A stretch of 64,000 nt of DNA from the NCBI RefSeq assembly GCF_016859285.1, contig NC_053422.1, forward strand, positions 8,867,501 through 8,931,500, written 5' to 3'. Both the position numbers and the translations under genes were made by a program. Source of the stretch: Xiphias gladius. Lineage: Eukaryota; Chordata; Actinopteri; Istiophoriformes; Xiphiidae. The notes beneath the pieces were generated by a model that saw only the letters and a program-made list of their open reading frames with translations, was not told the DNA's origin and ran no database searches. This document shows, in pieces, positions 32,901 through 46,000 of this stretch (position 1 is the first letter of the stretch; the number at the start of each line of letters is the position of its first letter).

Positions 32901-35768
32901 AGTCAAGAAGCAAATCAATTCATTTTTAAATAAACATTAACATGTATGTTAAACTTAGGCCTTTTTATCTTGCTCTAATAGTTTCTGTTTTTGGTCATGT
33001 TTCTTCCGACTTGTGTTACATGCTACATGTTACAGTTTTTTGCGGCGGGGAAGCCAATTGGGGGTCATGACCTTTCAACTCCTTCTGGTTGGTCAGTCTG
33101 CATGAAGAGGGATAGAATCTGCGGGACAATGGCGGATTATATCTTTCCAGTGAAGTGATTGATAATGTTATCAACTTAATAACAGGACTAAGAGTCTATG
33201 ATAATGCTAGCAGCTCTGTGAAAGTGTGTTTAGGTAGAGGCTAATGTCAGCATGCTCAAAATGACAAAGCTAAGATGCAGATGTTAAGCATATAATGTTC
33301 ACCATCTTAGTTTAGCACGTTAGCACGCTAACATTTGCTAATTTACGTGAAACACAAAGTACAGCGGGGGCTGATTTTCATTAGTTTAACACAAAGATAA
33401 TAGACAAATTATTTATTATTTAATTTCAACCTGATGGTGGTGCTAGATGAGGAGTTAGAGAATCACCAAGATGATTATAATTCATCCTGAGGGGGACATG
33501 GATGCGTGCACCAAAATGTGTGTGTCGTGGCAATCCATTCAATAGTTGTCGAGTTATTTTACTCAGAACCGCAAGTGTCAGATTCTTCGTGGCACAAGCG
33601 AAAAGTCAAGGGATCACCACGCTTGTCACGATTCATTATCTTGGGTTCCATGAGTATCTGCACAACATTTTCGTGCCAGTAGATGTTGAGATATTTCACT
33701 CTATAAATGAAAGCTTTGAGAGGAAAGGTCAGGGGATTCTCAAAATGGGTAGGATGCATTCTGTGGGCACCATCTGTCTAAAATGTAATGGCAATCTGCC
33801 CGCCAACGGACATGCGTACGTCAAGCTTTGATCATGAAAGCCCAATATTGGCTGCCTGTTGTGCTTTTAGGTGTGTGGAGGAAGGAAGGAGTGTCACAGG
33901 TCTATGTATTCATTTCTTACTCTCTATTTCAAAAGGAATCCTCAACATATTAATTTTATTTACTGTCCTCTGGAGAAAAAAAAAGGAAAAAACTTTTTTT
34001 TAGATTTCACCAAAAATCATGAATCTTCCCTAAACTTAACCAAAGTGCTTTTGTTGCCTAAACCTAATCTCAGACGGGAATCGGGATGCAAACCCCGGTC
34101 TCTGTTGTGACAGACCACTTTGTGCAACTTTGGTGCAGTTAATAAATGGGGCATTTCATTCATTAGTTATTTCTCGGAGACCGGGTTGCTCATTTTTAGA
34201 GAAATGTACCAAAGGGTTGCAGAAAGGACAGCAACCCTTTACGATATAATGCAGTCTATTGGATTGTAATGCACTGTAGGTTCTCCCGCCATCAACACCT
34301 CACTGACACGGTCAACAAAAATGTTTATATAATCTGCACACGAAAACATGAGCAGCCAGCAGGGGCCTCGATAGAACAGAAAGCACCGCGGGAAATTGGA
34401 GGAAAAAACACACACAGACAAACAAAAAGAACAAAGAGAGGAAAAGAAGCAGACGCAGCCAAAACCCCACTCAAGAAAGGACTGCTCTACATACACCATG
34501 TGTTACTAGTCCACCTCATTGAGCCTGTAAACTGTATAATCTAATTCAGTGGTTCCCAGCCTTGAACACTTCAAGCAGATCTCATTTGGATTCAAGGCTT
34601 AATGAGATAAAAGATAATTAGTATTTTACAAAAAAGAAAGGCAATGATATCAATGTCCTAAAATTAAACATATTGTAATTTTATGGAGCCGAAGATTTTT
34701 TTTCTTCCCTCTTCCTATCAACACTGTATTCAGAAAGTAAGAGAATAATGATAAATATAGATGAAATATGATTTAAATAAGACTGTAAATACATACTTGT
34801 CTCCACTTTAGTTCCTTGACCAAACAGGATCTCTCCACATGTGACCACAGCACAGTAGTAGGTCCCAGTATCAGAGGAGTCCTGTATAGTTTTGGATAAA
34901 CTGTAGGCACAGCTCCTTCCCTCTTGTTCATCACTCCTGTTCCTCTGAGTGTAAATGATGCCTGGATCAAATTGTCCTGATCCAGCTCTGAACCAGTGCA
35001 CACTGTGTTCACCCGGACACTGGACTCTCGTTTCATTGTTCCTGGAGAGAAGTGAACACTGGAGACTCGTTGATTCTCCCAAGCGGACCGATGCTGTCTC
35101 TGGACTTTGTTTTACATACACCTTTTTCTGCCGATTCTTCTGATCTGTGTGAGTCACAAAAGGGCGTGAAAAAGAATGAATTAATTGTTTGGGTATTGAT
35201 GAGGGCATAGCAAGCAGAGGCACTGAAGTAAACATACTTTACCATTCACAGCCAAAACTGTGCCATTTATAACTTTCATTGTATATGCCGTTCCTGCTTG
35301 ACAGAAGTATGTAGCTTCATCATCTTTGCTTACATTCCGTATTACAAGAGAATACAGGGCATCCACTTTTGTGACTTTGAATCTTGGGTTGTCAAATTGT
35401 CCTTTAAATACAATTTCATCAAATGTTCCTGCAGCAACTGTTTGGACCATATATCCAAAACTCAGCTTATACCAGTAAAACAACCCGACTTCCTCCCGAA
35501 CGACTGGACATGTAAGGGTCAAATTATCCCCAAGTTCAACCACAGTCAAAGACATCAAGTGAGGAAACTCTGCGGTTTGCATCAAAGCTGAAGAAAAGAG
35601 ACAAACAATAGTTAGAAAAAACAAGAGTTACAAAAAAAAATGTGTGGTTTGCACCCATAATATATGTATATATTTTTTTTTTTTCACACAAACAGTGGTT
35701 TATAGTGGATAAGAATTGCACTCACACAATGTCCTGAGAAGAATCAAAGCAGCTAGTCCTCCCATCAT
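29945..35768 (-). CDS. nitr: NITR-B: inhibitory receptor with a very long intron
   Basis: Minus-strand exons: signal 35768-35726, V 35587-35243, I 35144-34797, membrane 31332-31216, spacer 30919-30855, tail 30070-29945; 347 residues, phases fit. The V domain has LTLTCPV, LFYWYKLSFG and DDEATYFC. The I domain has SLQCSLLS, VHWFRAGSG, DTGTYYCAVVTCGEI and the J-like FGQGTKVE. The membrane helix is SVIVLVTLLPCCVIVIAALIL, then RKQRPVCEHC. The tail has one ITIM, LNYVAL (Tyr315). At the place of the second ITIM it reads DYIYSGM, where YSGM (Tyr340) fits the YxxM motif known to bind PI3-kinase; a functional role is inferred. The 3.5-kb intron between I and membrane exons contains the left arm of a large inverted repeat. 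Joining the two exon groups is inferred from phase, order and strand, as no other membrane exon lies between. Confidence 0.82.
31535..31700 (+). repeat. Dispersed repeat fragment
   Basis: TTAGTCCAGACCGAAATATC, then GGATCAACATGAAATTTTGT and CAAACATTCATGGTCCC: same family as at 8865, here in the long NITR-B intron. Confidence 0.65.
32153..33798 (+). repeat. Left arm of a ~1.6-kb inverted repeat
   Basis: From TTCTTTCTAGATTTATTG to ATGTAATGGCAATCTG this arm is the near-perfect reverse complement of 37650-39255. A 110-residue non-genic frame shared by both arms differs at a single residue over nearly all its length, so identity is very high. The left arm has about 40 bp extra near 32213-32258. 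Its last 600 bp (about 33180-33798) is a reversed copy of the dispersed repeat family. It lies in the NITR-B intron. Confidence 0.9.
33799..34065 (+). repeat. Direct repeat of 32396-32655
   Basis: Starts CCCGCCAACGGACATGCG, as at 32396, and runs to CAAAGTGCTTTTGTTGCCTAA with few differences. It starts exactly where the left arm ends, so the junction is a rearrangement breakpoint. Past it, sequence continues with CCTAATCTCAGACGGGAATC, not present in the first copy. Confidence 0.88.
34066..34796. other. Loop sequence between direct repeat and NITR-B I exon
   Basis: Part of the NITR-B intron. No exon or named repeat was recognised on either strand. Confidence 0.4.
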
Positions 35769-36593
35769 TGTGATACAGCACCTTTCTCTTGCACAACTGA
35801 TGCCTTCCCCCTCAAATGCAAGATTTAGTCAAAAGGCGATAAAGGTTTACAAAGTGGAAATCCTAGTGATTGGCTGAAACAAAGTAAATGAACTTCCTGT
35901 GAAATTTTGCACACCAGCGATCGATTGTAAGAGTATCCCGTCTGTACAATACAATATTCTAACAACTTAATCATGACTGAAAAACGGAATTATGTATATA
36001 TGATTATATATATTTATATATTATACATAAATACATTTTAAACTGTATGTTTTATTTTGTTTATGATGCCCAACTTGTGAGGCTAACCATATGTTGATGG
36101 TTTGAATACATCTTAGATATAACTCAACTTAATAAACAAATGGAAATGAGACATAACTGGGCAAAAGACAAATAACCTGGAGTTGTGGCTTCCACAGATC
36201 GCTGCTTTTATTCATCTTGTATTATTAATGCATAAGAATTATTACTTTTTCCTGCAAAGTCATAGAGTAGGCCGCAAAGGGATTAAGGTAATAATAAAGA
36301 TAGATTTAAATTAAAATTAAATTCAGGACATTTATAGGATTTATATTAATTTCCCTTTAATATAATGTTAAACTACTGTCTTATGTTGTGGACTATATAC
36401 TGGCACACTGCTCAAGTGTTGAGACTTTGTTTTTTGAGTCAGTTTGAACAGTTTTTCTCAGTCAAACCGATGTGATGGAGCCTGCAATTCGGGCTAAAAA
36501 AGCTGGAGCTGCCTGAACATTTGCTCAAGTACCATACTTAAGAATAATTTTGAGATCTTTGTATTATTTTCATTTCATGTTACTTACACTATA

Positions 36594-36640
<47 letters not shown>

Positions 36641-37649
36641 CCATTTATACATGTATTTATTTACTTATTTTTCATTTATTCATATCTCTGTTTTTACTTA
36701 AGTACTATTTTTAATGCAGGACTTTTACTTGTAATGGTGTTGATTCTAAATCCCATCAGTCACTGCTATGACTAAGAAGGTGTTGTGAGCCTATTTTCAT
36801 CAACCATCATGCAGTCAATGTGACAGGACTCATCAACAGTACAAACAACATTTAGCATTTGTTCAAGGAGACTTAAGTAGGACAACAACCTAAGCTTCTG
36901 CCGCCCTCCGTTGAACTATGCAGAGATCTAAAACTTTGATCCCTGAGCTAAAATGAATGACAAACACCCAATTGATTTGATTCCCACAAGGTCTATGACC
37001 AACAGTTAACATGTTTTTGCCTGACATGACATTTGTGCTCAAGCATTTTAAGTAAGGTTCATCTACTGAAGAAGCCACAACGTCTTAAGCAATTCTCTGA
37101 GAGATGAGAAGTGATGAGGGAGGGGAAAAAAACCAGGCCAAATACACGTTTTAATACACCTCAGTGTTGGTTTGTACAGCTTGGCGATGCTGTCGAGGTC
37201 ATTTGAATTTGTGCTATATATTTCGTAACCCATCGTAGCCTGAAATACAAGTAACATTTTAGGAGGGTTAAGAATTTTAAGAAGTTTTATCATCATCTGC
37301 CCAGTAAAAACACAGACAGTTACACTGTACATGAGATTCTTACTTTTCTTGTCCACCAAGAACAAAATTTAACATTTTTTAAAAATGTAATAATAATAAA
37401 ACATTTTGTACTAACAAAATCTGCAGTTTACAATATTTGAAACTAGTTTCAAAAACTTTTGTGGAAAGCATTAGTAAAATTAATATCCTATCAAATAAAT
37501 TCAGTAGTAGAGCAAAAGCTGTTAATGTCCCAAGTAGGACTGGGCCTCTGACACAGTATTTTTAGCCATGGCCGCGGCATGGTTCTAGATGTGGAAATAC
37601 TGGACAGTCAGTCGGCCCACCACTTTGTCCCAGACTGAAATCTGCTGGA
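35769..37649. other. Flank of NITR-B within the inverted-repeat loop
   Basis: No gene is firmly supported. There is an AT/poly-T tract at about 36590-36638 and AT-rich sequence near 35990-36050. A minus-strand open stretch at about 37145-37240, after a TTTCAG acceptor, reads MGYEIYSTNSND and AKLYKPTLR; it resembles a lone exon, but I recognise no family and saw no partner exon. A fragment of the dispersed repeat occupies about 37520-37649. Confidence 0.45.
35866..35902 (-). promoter_or_regulatory. NITR-B promoter: CCAAT box and ETS-like site
   Basis: The plus strand shows GTGATTGGCTGAA (CCAAT on the gene strand, 105 bp before the ATG) and ACTTCCTG at 35892-35899, which is CAGGAAGT on the gene strand, as in NITR-E. 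Confidence 0.5.
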
Positions 37650-39255
37650 CAGATTGCCATTACATTTTAGACAGATGGTGCCCACAGAATGCATCCTACC
37701 CATTTTGAGAATCCCCTGACCTTTCCTCTCAAAGCTTTCATTTATAGAGTGAAATATCTCAACATCTACTGGCACGAAAATGTTGTGCAGATACTCATGG
37801 AACCCAAGATAATGAATCGTGACAACCGTGGTGATCCCTTGACTTTTCGCTTGTGCCACGAAGAATCTGACACTTGCGGTTCTGAGTAAAATAACTCGAC
37901 AACTATTGAATGGATTGCCACGACACACACATTTTGGTGCACGCATCCATGTCCCCCTCAGGATGAATTATAATCATCTTGGTGATTCTCTAACTCCTCA
38001 TCTAGCACCACCATCAGGTTGAAATTAAATAATAAATAATTTGTCTATTATCTTTGTGTTAAACTAATGAAAATCAGCCCCCGCTGTACTTTGTGTTTCA
38101 CGTAAATTAGCAAATGTTAGCGTGCTAACGTGCTAAACTAAGATGGTGAACATTATATGCTTAACATCTGCATCTTAGCTTTGTCATTTTGAGCATGCTG
38201 ACATTAGCATCTACCTAAACACACTTTCACAGAGCTGCTAGCATTATCATAGACTCTTAGTCCTGTTATTAAGTTGATAACATTATCAATCACTTCACTG
38301 GAAAGATATAATCCGCCATTGTCCCGCAGATTCTACCCCTCTTCATGCAGACTGACCAACCAGAAGGAGTTGAAAGGTCATGACCCCCAATTGGCTTCCC
38401 CGCCGCAAAAAACTGTAACATGTAGCATGTAACACAAGTCGGAAGAAACATGACCAAAAACAGAAACTATTAGAGCAAGATAAAAAGGCCTAAGTTTAAC
38501 ATACATGTTAATGTTTATTTAAAAATGAATTGATTTGCTTCTTGACTTTCATCTTGTAAGCAATCTCTCTTCTCTTCATCATCTCATCTCATGTGAATTT
38601 GGTGAAATTTGTGAGTATCCACCTAACAATAGTTAGTGAAACTACTAGTGTGTTGGGAACTCTTTTACAAGTAACCTTCCTGTAATACTAAAGATTTTTG
38701 GGGAAAACTCGATTGCCGCATCACATGTTGTCTAAATAGAACTTTGTCCTTGTAGAACTCAATCACATTCCTCCAGAGGACAGTAAATAAAATTAATTAG
38801 GCAACAAAAGCACTTTGGTTAAGTTTAGGGAAGATTCATGATTTTTGGTGAAATCTAAAAAAAAGTATTTTTCTTTTTTTTTTTTTCTCCAGAGGACAGT
38901 AAATAAAATTAATATGTTGAGGATTCCTTTTGAAATAGAGAGTAAGAAATGAATACATAGACCTGTGACACTCCTTCCTTCCTCCACACACCTAAAAGCA
39001 CAACAGGCAGCCAATATTGGGCTTTCATGATCAAAGCTTGACGTACGCATGTCCGTTGGCGGGCCTTACAGCTTCAGAGCAGACATCTCATCTTCTCATC
39101 TCAAGAACTATGAAAGAAGCAAGACACTGCCTACATGTTACATAAACTGAGCCGGTCTGAAGTAACACATTTCAATCTGTCTTTTCTCTCTCTGAAAATA
39201 CATTCCCATTTGCTTGATCATCAACTATTCTGTAACAATAAATCTAGAAAGAAGC
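37650..39255 (-). repeat. Right arm of the ~1.6-kb inverted repeat
   Basis: Reverse complement of 32153-33798, starting CAGATTGCCATTACATTT and ending AACAATAAATCTAGAAAG. With the left arm it encloses a 3.85-kb loop holding the signal, V and I exons of NITR-B and its promoter. Confidence 0.9.
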
Positions 39256-39339
39256 ATTAAATAGAAGCATTAAAGCATTAAATAGTCAATGGGTAGGTAA
39301 GGATATGTCTCAATGTACAAGAGATGATTAATGGCTTCT

Positions 39340-39690
39340 TGCCATAATCAGTGCATGGCAATACTGCAAACGGCAGCCATTTGTGGACGAACAAAAAAGC
39401 TTTGGAAACAATTATTGTTCAGAAATGATATCTTTTGTGTAACTCCTCAAAAACAGTTTGTATCAAAACGGTCTTTTACTTTTTCAGTGTCACAGTACTC
39501 TGGTATACGCAGTGCCTGTAAAACAACAAGCAAAACCACGTGCAGTAGCTGAGCTGTGAGATGCAGGCTGTGGCTGGCTATTTCATTGCTTCTGACAGAC
39601 ACCCGGCAAGCTTACTCAGAATGTACATGACTGTGGTCATCAACAGGATATGTAGCTATGTACTAGAAGCCTCCGTGACCTTTGAGGTCT
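39340..39690 (+). repeat. Unclassified dispersed repeat, copy 3 of 3 (diverged)
   Basis: Shares GCAGGCTGTGGCTGGC, TTACTCAGA and CAACAGGATATGTAG with the copies at 5540 and 16760. Confidence 0.45.
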
Positions 39691-40743
39691 GCCTTCCGGG
39701 ATTGTTCCGGTAAGTTCAATAATCACAAAATCTGTCATGATCTCTTATGGTCAAATATGAAACATTTAAGGTTTATGTGATCAAAGTCCTAAATCAGAGG
39801 TCCAATTAAATCTTGATGTTACTGGTGGTTCAAATGATGATACTCACTGGCTAACTGAGCATCAGGTTTTCAGCCCACCAGAGCATTGTCTAGTGTGTGG
39901 TTGAGTAGATAAGACTAACAATACTACCAGCCAGGTTGAATACAGGCCAGGTTCATCAGAGGTGGGTTTGGGGCACTAAAATCCAATCTTCAAAGCAATC
40001 AAGGCTTGGTTTAACCGAATGGCCTTTGAGTTTTATAGACATGCAGTATTTATAGCACTGTCATATTTGCAGTCCTATTTACAGTACGGACACGAGATTG
40101 ATGTTGACCTTCACATCCGACTCATGGCAAGAAAGTGAATAAGCGTATTTCCCAAAATTCGGAACTTATTTCTTCAACTTCCTCATATTGTGACTGCTTT
40201 TTAATTCCATGCAAGTGCTTTTTGAAATACTTTAATGAACTTTAATGAAATAATATAATGTGCGGTAAGTCCATAAGTGCCCTTTTAGGCTCGCAAGTCT
40301 AATTTTTGCCGACAAAAAGTGGAAAGTTGAGTGAACCTAAAGGTTAGGAAAAAAAGGTGTTGTGAGCGAAAGATCATCCGTTTCAGTCCCCTGCATCTTT
40401 AACAAAGACGTTGGTGAGACCACTGACTGAGCAGCACTCTCCTCTCACTCACCAACTAGTGAGGGAGGGAGCCACATCCCCGACTACTGCTACTATAAAC
40501 GCTCAGTAAGTAATGGCTCATAACTGTTGGATCATAGGAGAGGAGTGTGTGTGTGTTTGTATCTGTTCCTGTAAGCTACTATTGTCGAAAAATAATAATG
40601 CAGTTTTACTGTGTTTACACTTGCTTAAAAAAAAGTGGTAGCCCCCTGCCCTGAAACTGAAATATGAAGGCAGGTAACTAAATTAAAAATAGCCCCTGTG
40701 GATTCTGACCACACAACCACACTGCTGCTGAATTTTCCATTTC

Positions 40744-40809
<66 letters not shown>

Positions 40810-43027
40810 ATTTGTGTGTGAAAGCATCAACCAAAGAATCTGACGTGAATTACTACATTATTTTACTTATTATACCTGCTTTAGTCATATAGACAGTAAA
40901 GACCGTGCAGATCAGTAAACACCCAGTATGAAATTTATGTCGTTTCATTTTGCTCTCTTTCTTCAGACATCCATTTTAGAGAGGCAGGAAATCATACGGA
41001 TAGAAAGGAACAGAAAGTATGAGCCAAACTCAAACCAACAACTTCTTAGTATGTGTCATGAATCTTAGTTCACCAATTGCCCTGATTTAGTTTCTTCCAA
41101 AACCAAACACTACAGTGACTCAGTCACCATTTTGTTTCATTATAAGAGGTCTCAGTGAAGTTACAGGTCCCTGCTGCTTGAGACTTTTTATGCTTACTTT
41201 CCGGAGTTTTGGCAACAAAACGACCGTAAGGCCACAATTACCGTAACTACAAAAGAAACTACCGCTTATGCTACAAATATTACTTCAAAATACAAAATGA
41301 TTGCCAGAATTTGCCAGCCAAGCGCAGCCTAACAGAGGCATAATTCAAATAAATTCATTTTTATTATTGCTGCACTGAGCACAGCAGGTTTGAAGATCTG
41401 TATGCCCGACATAATTCAACCAAATACTCTGGTGCCGCCTGGTGGCACGTTTTTAATATCCCCTTAGGCAAACTGTAATGTCCCAGGGCTTGACTGTAAA
41501 AATCGACATTTTATAATGCGTAGTGTGTAGCAGTGTTAGTTGGTCCACCTTAAAGGTCAGTCCTCCTTAAGTCTGAATAGGCTCCAATAGGCACCAGGTG
41601 CAGCTCCCAACACTATGTACATCAGGCAAATTCTCAGACTGGCAAAGACACCTGTACCTTGTTTTTCCCCCATTTTAATGTTTTAACGTTGTCTTCCTTT
41701 GCCTGCCTGTGCATCCCCTTGGCATGTAGGATATACTGCATTTCTGACAACACAACTTCCCCAATCACCTATTTTAACAGAAGGTGTTTTTATGCAGAGT
41801 TCAGTGACTATCCCTGCCTTGAGTGAGAGCTGATTGAACATATGTGGTTACTACTGTGGTAAAACATGTAAGATCATTCTTCAATACCCATTCAGTGGCT
41901 CTCGTCAGTGTGTAACTGTCTTCTGTTTTTTTCTTGCAGTGCTAACCGCTCCGAGGTTTTACCTATATGCATATTGGTTTCTTTCTCTGTCCCAGGCCAG
42001 AGCTGAATCAAGCTGACTCTTTAGTTTACCTATAAAAACCCTATAAATCTTTAACATTTTATCGTCGAGATGATGTATTTCCTTTAATCAACTCTAGTCT
42101 TAAGCATACATTGATACCTTTTAAATAAAAATTGCTGCTTTTACCCGTGGAAACCCGGTCTCTGCTATTCCTACTGTGTTAGTAGTTTAAATAACACTGT
42201 CTGAGATGGGTCAATCCCCAACCCCTGGTAATGAGTGTTTATTCATCTTCAAAACCTGTTAGAGACACAAAGTAACTCCAAACGCATAATCCTGAAGTCA
42301 CAAAAATGGCACTGGGGACTCATTTGACCTTTGGTGTGCTGCTTTAAAAATATATTGAAGAGTCTTGCTCAATTAGGAAAAATCCCGGTTATATAGGTTT
42401 GTGTATATATCAAGCCGACACTAAATTGTCAGCATGTGAAACCGCAGAAGTTTCGGTTAATCCCAGTGACAAATGAAAGTGAGAGAAAACTGATTTTGCT
42501 TTTTAGTATGTAAGGTCATTTATGATGGATTACAAGAAAATTACAAAAAAACCCCCAAAAACTAATGAGCTGATGACTAGCAGGGTTTTTTTTTTAGTAC
42601 ATGAGGTCGTCATGGGTGCCCAATAAATCTCACAGAAGACGATGTCAGACTAGTTCTCGGGATATTCAGAAACGTGCACTGCTTTTTGCAGCGTTGGTGA
42701 AAGGCAACATGACCTGACCTAATTTCCTAAATACTCCGCCATGATTAACTGTCGACACACATTCAGCAGAGAGGACTTTTGCTCACAGGCTGTCTCTCAA
42801 ATCTGACTTTCATCAAAGCAGGAAGTGGTAAATATTAACTACAGTCCAGTTTAACAGTCCACATGTGAAGATAAATTTCTCACCACCACACCCTATTTGT
42901 CCTGTGTCTACAATGAGCCATTTAGCACCTGTTAGGGTCATTCCCTTTTCTATAAGAGTTTACACTCCCCCAATGCTCTCAGAAAGCTGGGGTATGGCAA
43001 AAAGAGAGCAGATTACATATTTTAATC
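39691..43027. other. Intergenic between the NITR cluster and the integrin gene
   Basis: No gene was seen. 40060-40190 (CATCCGACTCATGGCAAGAA, then GCGTATTTCCCAAAATTC) is part of the repeat family also found at 55740-56450. A (TG)n run lies at 40746-40808. The last 300 bp should contain the integrin promoter; no TATA box was obvious. Confidence 0.5.
40746..40808. repeat. (TG)n microsatellite, about 63 bp
   Basis: Pure TG run; the Cys-Val open frame through it is an artefact. Confidence 0.95.
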
Positions 43028-46000
43028 ATGGCAAAGCATTGGATCATGGTGTATTTGTGCAGTGTTTGGCAATTGCGAACCCTTGATGTTGCAGCTTTTA
43101 ACCTGGACACTAAGAATGTGCTGCAGAAAAATGGAGATCCAGGAAGCCTGTTTGGATTTTCTGTAGCCTTTCACCAGCAGCTGAGCCCTTCCAGAAAGAA
43201 CCTGTGAGTGAAAATAATAGATATTTGATTTAAATTTGAGTAAATGTAATCAAATTCTGCACCTGTGTCTTACCACTTGAGGCATTTTCCCCCCAGACTG
43301 CTGGTTGGAGCTCCACGATCCAAACACCAGAACCAAGTGAATGTTACAGGTGCTGTTTACCAGTGTGATCTGACTACAACATCTGAGCACTGTCAGCCCA
43401 TTGAGTTTAACAGTGAAGGTTTGTCTGCTTATTTTATCTGAAATTGCATGAGTTATCTTAATATGTTTGTAATCAGTTATGGAAGGTAAAGTGCATTTCC
43501 TCTAGTACCGTATAACTTTGAGGTACTTTACTTCTTTACATCAACATGATATTTTTATAATTTTACTCATCTACATTTCAGAAGGAAATATGGTATATGT
43601 ATATTATAATATTTCACAGCTGAAGATACCAGTTACTTGACAGATTAAGATTTTACCTTAAACACGTACTTGATAATACTGTAAAATAAAAATGCATAGT
43701 TATAGATTAAACCAGTGGCTTCCAATCTCTTTGGCTTCTGGCCCCGTACAAAAAAAAACAAAATTATCCAAAATTTCACAAGAAAAGCAAAGATTAGAGA
43801 GAAGTCCAAAAAAATGAATTCAGATTTGTGTAGCAGCTTTCTTTTTCCTTTCTTATCCCATTAATCATTTCACCCCCCTTCAGATTTATCATGTGACCTC
43901 TAAATTAGGAACCACTGGACTAAATTATATTAAGCAGTTTACCCAAGTAGGATTTTAAGTGCAGGATCTCAGTGCTTCTTCTACGCAGCTCAGGTTGTTT
44001 ATTTTTCTAGAGTTCCTCGACAGTAGAGGCATAAACGGCCAGTGGATGGGAGTTCGAGTGACAAGTCAAGGCCCTGGTCAAAATGTAATGGTAAGCGACA
44101 CCCTCCACATTGAAAGAATAAAATCAGAATAGAATAAATCAGTCAACAGCTTTTGTAATTTTATCATTCTTCGCTTGTAGACTTGTGCTCATCGATACCA
44201 GCAGTGGAGCCCGAGCCCAAGTGTGAATGTCCCTCGCCTGGTGACGGGTCAGTGCTACCTCTTAGGAGATGACCTTAAGGTCGGGAAGGAAGAGAGGAGT
44301 TGGAGGAGGGTAGTTTGTGATTCTGAGCACCTAACAAGACGTCACAAGAACCACGAATGGTTTGCATACTGCCAGCAGGGTCACGGAGCATCTTTTGCAA
44401 AGGACAACAGATCACTGTTGTTTGGGGCACCTGGTGCTTATCAGTGGAAAGGTAAATAAAAACTGAGCCACAGCTCAGGTGATCATTGTTTCATCAGCAA
44501 AAATAAGCAACAATGTAAAGTATATGCCTTGGATATTAGTTTATTTTATATTTTTGTTAATCTTTTATTACATTTTATGAAACCTAGATAAAATATAGGT
44601 TTAAAATTAATTCTTTATTGTTGTGGAATTGCACTCTGATCATAAAACCTTACAATATTTGTAATATCTTTAATGCTCAGTATGCTTTTTTTCTGCAGAA
44701 TAAGAAATATTTTTATATATATTATATTTTATAAGCACTAAGTAAGTCAACATCATTTAAATAGTTTTTTGGTTGTTTAAGCTCAAAGTGACATTAATTA
44801 CAATTACGTTTACATGTTAAACCATTAAATTATTCATATTTCCGACCTACAATTTTTTAGTGTTGTCGTCCATATGGTGAAGCAATTTTTAAGTTTTGTT
44901 ATCACGTATTTTGTTCTGTGATGCTTTTTACAGGAATTGTACACCTGGAGCCCTTGGACAACCTGGACATCTTGGGTGAAGATCCCCGTGAAACTGGGGA
45001 TATTGACCTGTTTAACCCGAAGCTCATTCCTCTCCAGAGCAACAGCTACCTGGGTCAGTTTCTTGTCTGGTCAGAGTCGATTGGGGTAATAAAGGTTTCC
45101 TCTTTCTTCATAAATCTAAAGGTTAATGAAATGCTAAAAGGTAGATGTGATTTCAGATTTCAGCCATATCTAGAAGCACCATAAAACTCTAACATATTCC
45201 TTTTATGAAGCATAACTTTCTAATAATCCAGCCTCATTTCTTTGCTGTCCAGGATTCTCCATTGACTCTGGTATGGCCCTGATCAGGAAGGGTGAGCTGA
45301 CCATCGTATCAGGAGCACCCCGAGGAGGCGATAGCGGCCAGGTGACATTTCTTAAAGCCGATCCAGTGGCAAAGAGAAGTTTGTCTGTGGAGTTAGTCCT
45401 CTCTGGTCCAGGCCTGGCCTCCTCCTTTGGCTACGATGTGGCTGTGGTAGATTTCAATGATGACAGGTGGGTTTACTTTAGAGCTGAGTGTCCATTAAAA
45501 CCAGAGCTCAGAAATCTATTAAGATATTTTAAGGATGCCACACTTAGGACAATCTTTATATTGGTCTGTCCATCCCACACTTTGGTTCAAAGTGAAATCC
45601 TAGGATAACGACATTCATTTTTTATGGATATTTCCTCCTGTTTTATTGTGTCCGTGGCCTTTTATCAGCACTAGCATCAGCATCATGAGTTTTGGAGGTA
45701 CTGTATAGTGGTCCTTAGCGAACGAATACTAAAGTTTTTAGTGAGCCCATTGACCTTCCATGTAGCCTGATGATTTATTTTCACTCACACACCAGAAAAT
45801 ATCCAAATCTAATGGGCAGATTGCCATTGAATTTGCTGACCACATTCTTGTCCCCCAGAGGATTCTAGCACCACAATTTTTACCCCAAACATCTAAAGGC
45901 CGGTTTGCCATCCTTTCTTTCTGTGTGACAATTTTATATTTTTGTATTTTCATCCATACTAATAAGGCTCTAAAATTATAAATGAAAAAACAAAACATAT

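Noticed and set aside
33502-33831. 109-residue open frame, repeated at 37608-37946 on the other strand
   Set aside because: It lies within the dispersed repeat and both arms of the inverted repeat, has no splice or domain signals, and reads through sequence typical of the repeat family.
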